From positions 18,027,538-18,091,537 of the forward strand of contig OX421494.1 in assembly GCA_949126835.1 (NCBI GenBank): 64,000 bases of DNA, given 5' to 3'. A model generated the notes under the pieces. It worked only from the letters and a program-made list of their open reading frames with translations. It did not search any database and had not been told where the DNA came from. Position numbers and translations under genes: made by a program. This document shows positions 1 through 9,359 of this stretch, piece by piece. Each line of letters begins with the position of its first letter. The first letter of the stretch is position 1. Origin of the DNA: Anisus vortex. Lineage: Eukaryota > Mollusca > Gastropoda > Planorbidae.

Positions 1-1016
1 TCGGAACCTAGTTCAACTGATTTAGGACGATAAATAATAGCAGTGGAGCATTTACAATTCAGAAATCCCCTGAAAGTGATTCGCACCTGAAACGGTGGTA
101 GGTTTACTTTTTTGGGGATATAAATTCACTCTTATCTTGGGAACCCTTGCGGGTAAAATCTGGCCCAATATTTAGGACACCATAACGCGGCAAGGTCTGC
201 CAACGTGTGTTGTGAATCCAAGAACTGCCAATTTGGGCTTCGGTGTTGGGTTAGTTTGGCCTGTACTTTCAGTAGTCCTTGGCCTGTACCTAAAATTAGG
301 TCTACCCGTCCCGCCTTTGTCGAACGGTTACATTTCCTGTGCACCGTTTTGAAAAGAAAAAAAAGTTCAATTTGTGTTCTTAATAGGGGCGAGGTTATGG
401 TGGCGGTTGTAGTGTTTTAATTTGTAATACGACCACCCTCATAAGCGCCACACCTTAGCTGAACAGGTTGTCAAGAGGAGTCTATTTCTTCATTCGTAAC
501 TTTTTTTTTAAATATTAAAATTTAGGATAATGTATAATCTATAGGCCCTACAAAATGAAAACAATAAATAGGGCCTACCCATTTGCAATTTTAATTACAA
601 TATCAATTTACAATCAACATGTGCCTCGATAGTTAACGTCCCTATAAAGGGGGATTCCCCTTCCATTCTAGTTCTGCACCTCTTCCCTCCTCGCCGCTTT
701 CCATACGCCAAGAAGGTACATGCCATGTCAAATGTTCATTAATTCTTTAGTCTTGTATATTCATAAAAAAAATGTCTTACCGTTTTTCGCTTTTTAAACA
801 TTATACACTATATTTAGAATTTATTCTTTATTTCACCGATTGCTCCAGGATTAATTTTCGACGAAGTTTGACTGTATATTGGACAAGACAAACACTTGCA
901 AGCAGACACAAACGCACATAAAAGCATACAGTCATACAGTCGCAATATTCTACAATAAATCAGATTATGATAGAAGAAGACCCTCTTTCACGTCCAATTA
1001 AAACAAATGGATATGT
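1..1016. other. intergenic, no supported gene
   Basis: AT-rich non-coding sequence with frequent stops in all frames. The short open frames near 132-420 have no recognisable domain or splice context. I see no gene here. Confidence 0.6.
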
Positions 1017-1284
1017 AAGTAAGAGTAAGTAAAGTAGCCTTCGGACCAAAATGATTAAAAGACCGGTGAAGCAGCGTTCACAAGTTTCTGTGGCATATTA
1101 GAGGATGTGTGGTCAGCACAATACCCAGCCGCATTTACTTTACAACTAATGTCAGGTACACATCAGATCTGGGTAGACTCCGGGACACCCCCTAGTCCCG
1201 GAAACAAATCCTAGCCTTCACCAGGATTCGAACCCAGAACATTTGGAACGCCAATCGAACGCGCTACCACCGTGCCCAACCAAG
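1017..1284 (-). mobile_element. tRNA-derived SINE, copy 1
   Basis: On the minus strand the head near 1284 reads as a tRNA-like promoter: a 'cacggtggtagcgcg' A-box region, then a B box GGTTCGAATCC near 1228-1238. The body contains the words 'gggtagactc', 'gtcaggta' and 'gtggtcagcacaatacccag', also present in the copies near 27.6, 48.8 and 58.5 kb. The tail reads 'ttcggaccaaaatgat'. It is shared structure between copies, not a functional tRNA, because the sequence after the B box does not close an acceptor stem. Confidence 0.7.
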
Positions 1285-3323
1285 GATATGTAATTACACC
1301 ATAGTTCTGGAACCAGAAGTCGGTCATTTACTTTTCATATCTGTTATTCGTAGACAATTTCCTGGTTGAGGTTGCCCCTTGGATGCTCACATGATCATTC
1401 GTACACAGAAGACTATTTCTCTTATCCGTGGTTGGAGTCTAGTATTTGCATTTTGATTAGGTTATGTATTTTGTAAAATTTTGAGATTTCCTGCGACCGA
1501 TTCAACAAGAACCGCGTTCCCAAATCCGAAGAAATAATAATGTGTATGACTTAGTTCTTATATAGGCCTATGGAATAAAATTCTTTGTCTTTCTGAGTAT
1601 TCTAATAGATTTTTAAGATAATTGTGTTGAATTTGATCGTCTTTAAGCCTTTTGGCTCAGATGAAAGTAAATAATAAACGTTGGTATCGTCTTTTCTTCG
1701 GGGCACTTTTTATTAGACGTCTTAAGTGACAGAACTGTAGCCTACTTTTATTTTACAATTAAAAAAAAAGCGTTAACAAAGACTTTTCAAGCTGAATATG
1801 CTATACGGAAAACGAATAGTTAAGTTTGCGAATTTTTCTTTGTTGTTTTTACGGCCTTAAAGCCTACATTTAATTTTATACCATGTAAGCCTTTTTTACC
1901 ATCCCCTCCCCACTATTAAAGAGAAAACACAGACTACTTATTTCTTGATATATGATCCCGTCCTCTATTTTTTTTATTGTCGAACTACTGTCGCGGAAAT
2001 TTAAAAGAAATAGGTCACGTTAGTCTGATAAATTATATTTAGTTTCGTAACTTAGAAAACGGCATAGATTCTAGATCTATTATAAATTATACAAGGAATC
2101 TATGATTCTATGAAGACCTTGCTATTCTAAAGATGCGCTTAAACCTGTCCCAAACTTGTTCATTGGACAAAGCTGGTTTAGGCCCATTCTTGTGGTTGCG
2201 TGTACATTCAAAAGCACATCAGGGAGTTCGTAACTTCAATACACATGTAGCTAAAGATCTAGATCTATAGGCCCTATAGTAGCTGCAGGGAACGTTCCAT
2301 TGTAATAATAACTGTACAGTTAGACAGAGAAAATTTATTTTAATATTCTGATTGCTTTATACGCTTTCTCGTTACACATAGAGTGAATGTTTAGTGTTAC
2401 AAACATCATAATAATATTATATTGCTAGACTAACTATCATTGTTTTGCAATTGTACTTTTCTAGATTTAAATTTAATGTCAATCAACAGTGTAGAATAAA
2501 TTTAAGTCCCTCTCCGAACCAGATATAAAATTATATACTTGGAGAAAACGAAACGAAATATATCACATACTTGGGTAAAACGATAATAAAAGAAGATACA
2601 GTGCACGCGGTCAATACCCTATATAAAAAAAAGGTTGACAATTAATGTCACGTGCAAGTATAGTCGATTTTCGACACGCTTCGTAGGGTTTTGGCTGAAT
2701 AGCTACAGGCAGCCCCTTGACCTTGATTAAAAAAAAAAACACAAAAAAAAAAAAACAGGCGATGATTGAAGTCTAGATATAAAAATTTATTGTGCACCAT
2801 CCTAACCGAGTCGACATATTTTGCCGACTGCATTTATAAAGCATTTCATACTCAATCAACCGATGTATTATGAAACGTAGTTTAGACCTATCACACTCTG
2901 CCCCAACACGTTTAGGCAAAGAGTTTAATGGACAATGGTGCGAGTTCGTAAATTAGATGGCACCACAGCCATGGATTAAGGGAGACAATTTATTTGGGAT
3001 TAACCCATCCTTAGCTCTCTAGCAATGCTTTTGGGGATTAACCCTTCATCTGCTACCTGCTAACAAGGCTATGATATATTTCTCTAAAAGAATTCCATAG
3101 AAAACTTTATGTCTCTAAAAATCGGCTTCTTGCATAACTACAAACTAGAATTCCTTGTATCAGTTTGGGATTCGAAGTGGCTTTTCGGACCCGGTAGACT
3201 TAGTGATAAATATTAGTATCCATTTCATGCTAAAGAGACCCGGGTCCGAATAGCGGCAGCCTTTGGGATTGTTCGCTAGAGCAGCGTTTCCCTACCTAGG
3301 CTATGCTAAACGTACTTCAAAAG
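1285..3323. other. intergenic, low-complexity rich
   Basis: AT-rich sequence with A/T runs and the palindromes TAGGCCTA and AGATCTAGATCT (for example near 2254). No exon-like stretch, RNA gene or terminal repeat is recognised. Confidence 0.5.
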
Positions 3324-3331
3324 CTCTAGGG

Positions 3332-3543
3332 CAGGGATCGGCAACCTACGAATGCGTGCTAGACATGGCACGCAGGGCGATTTTCTATGGCATGCGAATG
3401 ACCCCCTTCCCATGAAAAAGCTATTCAAGTCTCTTTGACAAGAAATTGAGTGCTAAAGCAGTATGACTTTTAGGATGTTGGCAAGCCAAATGAATTAAAA
3501 ATCCCACTTTGGCACACTATTATGAAAAGGTTGAGAACCTATG
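3332..3543. mobile_element. short non-autonomous hAT-like element A
   Basis: The element begins 'cagggatcggcaacct' and ends 'aaaaggttgagaacctatg'. It is flanked on both sides by the octamer ctctaggg (3324-3331 and 3544-3551), as expected for an 8-bp hAT target duplication. Inside, the words 'ggcacgc' and 'ggcacactattat' match the 176-bp element at 17844-18019 and elements B and C. There is no coding capacity, so it would depend on a transposase elsewhere. It abuts element B directly and shares a target octamer with it. Confidence 0.7.
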
Positions 3544-4467
3544 CTCTAGGGCAGGGGTCGGCACCAAAGGCACGCGTGCCAGACTTGGCACTCAGAACAC
3601 TTCAGGGGCACGCGATAGACCGCCAGGTAAGAGATTTTGTAATGCAAGTCAAAACAACGTACTTCAGCATAATTAAGACAGAGGAGCTTTTTTAGAAGTA
3701 CATTGACGCACTCAATGCAAAGTTTTCTGAACAAAAGGCAAGACTTTCAAATTCATATACTCGTGTCTCCATAGGCCTAACATATCAACCCATACTGGCA
3801 TCATCTTTCTACAAACTAATTTGATCTGGATCTTTTTATGGTGGAGGGATATTGACATTTTTTTCACTTTAATCATCCGAAAATGGGCATCGAAATGTTA
3901 CGATTTTCGGGAAAATCTTAAAGCTGCTTAAGAAAGTCATCTGCTATTGTCAACTGCACGGCATCCACTATTCTTTTAGCTTTTAGTTCAATTTACACTA
4001 GAGAACATATTAATCGCGCATGAAATCTCTTTTAAGCATACAAAGAGGTTACTTACATTTGACCACTCAGAAGTAACTAAATATATACCTGACATTGAAC
4101 AATAAGCAAAGGGCAATCAAGGAAAAGGGAAATTAATTGATACATGCTAATTACATTCGAAAGCGTGTTTATCCTCATCTCTTTTAATTAAGCATACATA
4201 ATTAATTCTAAAACAAATGTGTTTGTTTTATTATTGTAATAAATATAAGAGGCTTATAGGCCTATACTAGCATTATATTATTGTTGTAGTTATGAATGTT
4301 TAAAGGCAGAAAATGTTTATTTACAACGTAAATTAATTTTATACATATAATTACACATCGAAATAAGACTAACCCATAAAAATTAAACTAAGTTTATATT
4401 TGATTTATATTTTGATATATTAAAATAAATATAAGTGATATCATAGAATTCATAGACAATAATACAC

Positions 4468-4734
4468 ATGGACCGCTTGCTTTAGTATTTCTGCTATATG
4501 ATGACTCGAACCACTGATTTTCGTAATTTCCGATTCGTTGTTTCCTTTGCACTTCCGTTTTATTGAATCGCTTCGATTTTCTCAATGAAAAATTAAAATT
4601 AAAATGGAAAGTTCTATACAACGGAAACATTTAAGAAACAACGAGGCGCGTAGAAGTAATTTAAGACAGTCTTATTGGTTGCGCACGGAAAAAAAAAGTA
4701 CATATAAGCTCTAAAAATAGAGCAAGCGGTCCAT
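4468..4734. mobile_element. 267-bp MITE candidate
   Basis: A perfect 14-bp terminal inverted repeat is present: ATGGACCGCTTGCT at 4468-4481 and its reverse complement at 4721-4734. Looser similarity continues inward (TTAGTATTT against CTATTTTTA). No clear target duplication is seen and no coding frame. The superfamily is undecided. It lies inside element B, so it is the younger insertion if it is a transposon. Confidence 0.5.
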
Positions 4735-5029
4735 CTTTTTATAGTCTATGGTGATATCATACCTTATGAATTTCCACACTAAAATTTTGCGCATCCTTCT
4801 TTTTTTTTCTAGCTTTGGCCCGCAAAAAAAATAAAAAAATAAAAGGTAACTCGCTTTGTTTCGGCTACATTGTGTCGTTTTCATTATATTTATTTCGTAA
4901 AAACGAACATATCCGAAAAGTTTATTTACCGTCGTCTCTTCTGGTAGAGGCAGCCATGTTGGACGTAAAATAATTTCCTCGATTCGCAAATTGGTCGAAT
5001 GAATTCGTGACTATTCCAAACGCTATGAT

Positions 5030-5170
5030 GCTGAAAATTTGATAGAATGTATTGTTAGTCGGGACAAGTCTGCTGGCCAAGTTTCGGCTCGATTGGACGA
5101 CGGGAAGTGGTAAAAAAAATCGATGCAAAGTTTTGCAAGCAACCAGACAGACAGACAGCGCAAGATAATA
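5030..5170 (+). repeat. dispersed repeat, copy 1
   Basis: Contains 'ccaagtttcggctcgattgg' followed by 'acgacgggaagtggt' and a CAGA run. The same sequence, diverged, occurs in reverse orientation near 24830-24960. Its class is unknown to me. Confidence 0.55.
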
Positions 5171-5666
5171 GAAAGGGAGTAAAAAGAGAATTTGTATAAA
5201 GAAATAATAATTTATAAGTAGCACTAGTTATATTAAAAATGAACTCGTTTGGAATCACTAGCATCAAATATGGAGAATTTAATTTAAGGGAGACAATTAA
5301 CCCGTTTTATTTGCGTTAATATTTCTAATTTTTCTTTTTTGTTCCTTTTAAAAAGAAGGCTTGCTATTTAGATCTATAACTTTAAAATGATCAAACTATA
5401 TAAGATATTCGAAATTTTATATAAACAGTATATGACCAAAGAAAGTATATATACATCTTAAACATTACATTAACTACCCAGTGTGTATGATTACTACGTA
5501 TCACTTCCGCTTAACTATATTATATTACTTCCTTGAATGCGGGTAAATAAAATATTATCGGAAATCGCAGGATGATATCAAAGTTTTGATCAAACAAATA
5601 ATGAATTTATAGCTATTACTAGAACTGTTTCTTGAGAAGTAAATTTATCATTAAATGTTGATACAA

Positions 5667-5852
5667 TAATTAATTAATTGGTCATTTATATAGCGCCTCA
5701 CTCCATGCTCAGTGCGCTCATAAAAACGAAACGACGAAACACTTAAAATAGTTTCAAACACGGTTTTTGCCGATGGAGGCATGAAACGACAATAACATTC
5801 TAAAATAGTTTTAAACTAAGTTTGTGCCGATGGAGGTGTACTTGATCGACAT
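5667..5852 (-). mobile_element. LINE 3' tail fragment (same family as 9.4-12.0 kb)
   Basis: The segment from 'attggtcatttatatagcgc' through two 'gaaacgac' blocks to 'gatggaggtgtacttgatc' matches the non-coding 3' tail of the LINE at 9360-9566. It is a dead-on-arrival, strongly 5'-truncated insertion lying inside hAT-like element B. Confidence 0.75.
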
Positions 5853-6249
5853 TAACCATTAATATGTAAGTTGAATAATGAAATATTATCTTTTTGAATC
5901 CATTCGTAGCTAATACACAAACAAACAGGTTGATTTGTTATTAAATATAAACCGCTTTAATGATTTTCTATATAACGACCCTTTTTATTTGGTCTTGGTC
6001 TTGCTACGGCACTAAATAAACTGTCTTATAAAAATAATATAGTTGAGCACTTTGACTTTTTCTTTCATGCCGTTGGCACGCTGAATGATTTAGAAATCCT
6101 ACTTTGGCACACTATAAGCAAAAGGTTGCTGCCGACCCCAGCTCTAGGGTATTTAATTTACAACAATCTGTGTTGCGCGGTTCCGATGAGCCCCACTGGA
6201 ACAAAAAAAAGGGGGGGGGGGCTCAGTTGCGAAAAGCTAAATCTAAGAG

Positions 6250-6396
6250 TATGGAAGATAGTAAAGCCTTGGGAACTGCGATACTTCGTTATTAACTATA
6301 TACACATGCTAGTGCTAGTTTATGGAAAATAGTAAAGCTTTGGGAACTGCTTGATACTTCGTTACTAACTATATACACATGCTAGTGCTAGTTTAT
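6250..6396. repeat. tandem duplication, 71-bp period, two units
   Basis: The block starting 'tatggaagatagtaaag' at 6250 recurs at 6321 as 'tatggaaaatagtaaag'. Both continue through 'atatacacatgctagtgcta' with a few differences. The small frames here are a by-product. Confidence 0.75.
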
Positions 6397-6399
6397 TTA

Positions 6400-8449
6400 T
6401 TCTACACACGCTTATTGTGTTCGTTATGTCTGTGTGTGCGTTTGTTGTTATTCCACTATGCAAATTGTAAACCAAACAAAACCGAAACACGCACGGAGAG
6501 GAAGTATTTAAATCACTAGCAATGAACACAGGAAATGTAGTTCTGAAGACGTTGACACGGCGAATTGTAAAATACAATTCCTGGTGGAATTTTCACTTCA
6601 GTCTAAAGAAAAAATAGAGTAAAAAAAAAAGTAAATATTGATTTTCTCATTAATGAGACTTTTAAACTTCCTTTTTGATATTATATGCATGTCCTATGGC
6701 ATTTTAAAAGTAAGGTTTTAGTTCAGATCGATTGCCAAGATATAGACTCTAACTACAGTAACATTTCTGAAATTATGTTTATTGTGTGTGGTAAACTTTT
6801 CTTAACTTAGTTTGAAAATATAACTTATAAGAACAAACTTTTTTTTCATACTTAAAATCTAAACAAAAAAAAAAAAACTTCAAAAATATTAATTGATGTT
6901 TTGAAGTAAATATGATACTACATGTGTTTAAAGTAATGTCCCAGTGTGTCATAAACTTCGTGGACTTGACCTCTTCATTGAGAGATAGACGACACTATTG
7001 CCGGCTACACATTTCTAATCTGCTGGCCCTAAGGATTCGAAACAGGGTGAGTGAAGTGGACAGACAGTGTAACTAATGCAATGCCCGTCTGTCATAAATC
7101 AAATCTATTTATTCGACGATTCCTTAGCATATTTCTTTTTGTGTGTGTGTGTGTGTGTCGACAGCCTATTAACTTCATCGTAAGGTCTTTTAAGCTTGTG
7201 ATATCCTACCTTGATCTTCGCCGCTAATCTAGTAGGTAATAAATGACACCCAAGAAAGAATGGATCGCATATGTCATCTTTTTAAAGTACAGAATCAGGC
7301 CTACGCCCTAAATATCAGTGGCGTAGCCAGGAGTGCAAAGTGGGAGGGGGGAATAATGCACGGTAGATGGAGATAGTAAGGGGTACATAGGTGGGGGAGT
7401 TGTGTCTGAGGGAAGTTGTGTTCGATAGAGGGCAATTGTCATCGAGTTCTGAACTGGTGCAATATTCCACACTACAAAAGTAATAAATTAAAAACTTAAG
7501 GACAAAAACACTCTCCTTATCCTTTTTGCGAGAACAAATGCATATAAGTACTCTTTCTTCTCGAGCGACATTCGGGCATTCTGAACAACCCAGGAAAACC
7601 AAACTGCAAATTATGAACACGTGACCATATCTATCTACACTGTTTTCTACCAAACTCCGGCCCTAAATATATATATATATATATATAAAACTACAAAAAT
7701 ATGTCTTTATCATACCAGGTCGTCACCAATGCAGACTATTTAGTTGTAGTTGTTTCTTTCTTTTCATACTAGCCAAAAAGAAAGTATAATGAAGATTGAA
7801 CTAAATTCGATGACATCCAGAATAGTATTGTGCAACGAATTTACAGAGGCGTAGCAGAACATCTTTGGGGACTTGACTTCACATGTATTACTAAGCCATA
7901 GGCCGCCAATAATATAATTATAAAGTTAGAGGTATATATAACTGTAAGTACCGGTATATACGTGATATTAGTTGGGGAGAGTAAAAGCTAGGTGGGCATT
8001 GTGCTGGTCACACGGTCCCCACACGTGAACGCTGCAAACTGACCTTCCGACTGCGAAGGAATCATGCATCATCCACTAAAAAATATCAAAATACCCACTA
8101 CATTCGAGCCACGTCATAGTGTCATTTCCTAAGGATGTCCTCAATAAAAAAAAGAAGGTTATAACAGAACGATAGGCAAAACTTATTTGTTCCTTATTCC
8201 ACTAGTATATCCACCATAACTCAGTTTGTTTGTCATGTGTGATTTATATATATCTAGTTATTGAATCATGTACTCTATGCTTTTTTTAAAAAACATTTTG
8301 TTACAATTATACATGTCATACGTACACAGTGAAATAATAACCAATTTCATAACTAGAATGAAATTAATTGAATAGGCCCTATCATCTTATTATTATTAAA
8401 TCTAACTCGATGAATGAACAATTAGCCTCAGTCTGGTTAATAGCCATTA
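6400..8449. other. intergenic with microsatellites and possible hAT end
   Basis: Holds a (GT)n run near 7140-7158, an (AT)n run near 7667-7686 and a hAT-like terminal word 'cagtggcgtagcc' at about 7317. The latter is followed about 340 bp later by a second copy of the flanking word ccctaaatat. The 112-codon minus-strand frame at 7315-7653 falls in this putative insertion and has no recognisable domain. No gene is supported. Confidence 0.45.
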
Positions 8450-8679
8450 ATTGTATCACTTCAAAAATATGACTTTATCCGTGAAGTAACAAATATAATT
8501 AATATCACAGACTAAATTTTAATATGGGATATTCATATATTTGTGCCATGTTAACTTTGTATTCATTGTATCACTTCAAAAATATGACTTTATCCGTGAA
8601 GTAACAAATATAATTAATATCACAGACTAAATTTTAATATGGGATATTCATATATTTGTGCCATGTTAACTTTGTATTC
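8450..8679. repeat. 115-bp tandem duplication
   Basis: The unit starting 'attgtatcacttcaaaaata' at 8450 is repeated from 8565, apparently without any difference over about 110 bases. Two perfect copies imply a recent duplication, or an assembly artefact. Non-coding. Confidence 0.85.
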
Positions 8680-9359
8680 GGGGATGTCTTTCCGTGGTTT
8701 AATTTATTTCTATCCTAGCTTAATTGACCACTGGTATCTTTAATAATTATAGCATTCCATTAACGTATCTCCAACGGAAAACCTAACAAAGATGACTTTA
8801 ATCAGAATATCATTTTAGCCTCACTTCAAATCGTTGGTTGGGTAATCAGAATTTCATTTCAACCTCCCTTCAAATCGTCGGTCGGGGGTCAAAGGTAATA
8901 TTTTCAACATAAGGCGATGTGTCATAATCAAATTTTCAAGAAATGTATTTTTGAAAAGAAGATCAAGATAGTAGCTACCAATTATTCATTTAGTCATGCT
9001 CGAGAGGTCTACAATTTAATTCAACAATCTCAAGAGTATACAGTAAACCATTTCGCTAAAGTCATTGGTGGATTGTTTTTTTAGCTGATGAGTAACATTC
9101 AATTGATTTGTATTTTGTCCTTGTAAATTTGTATGGAATCAATTTAACAATAAAAAGGCTAACACTAAACAATCTTATTAAATCAGCTTTACTCTAAATA
9201 CAGCTATCCGTTTATCTATCTATGTATTTAGCTTATTTATCTAATTATCTATGTATCAATCTAATGTCTGGTTGTCACTTTCTCTCCCCATTTATAAAGA
9301 TACTATACACAGAGAGAGATTGATACATAGATATAAACCCATTTGTTTCATCCTATCCA
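8680..9359. other. intergenic, no supported gene
   Basis: AT-rich, with a locally repeated phrase 'cttcaaatcgt(t/c)ggt(t/c)ggg' near 8824-8886. No coding or RNA signal is recognised. Confidence 0.5.

Larger units (their letters stand above)
3552..6141. mobile_element. non-autonomous hAT-like element B with nested repeats
   Basis: The left end is 'caggggtcggcacc' at 3552. The right end is 'ggttgctgccgacccca' at 6141, an inverted match to the left end with one changed terminal base. The octamer ctctaggg flanks both sides (3544-3551 and 6142-6149). Subterminal words shared with element C include 'gttggcacgctgaat' and 'tagaaatcctac'. No transposase frame is visible. Nested inside are a small TIR element (4468-4734), a copy of a dispersed repeat (about 5030-5170) and a LINE 3' tail (5667-5852). 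Confidence 0.7.
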
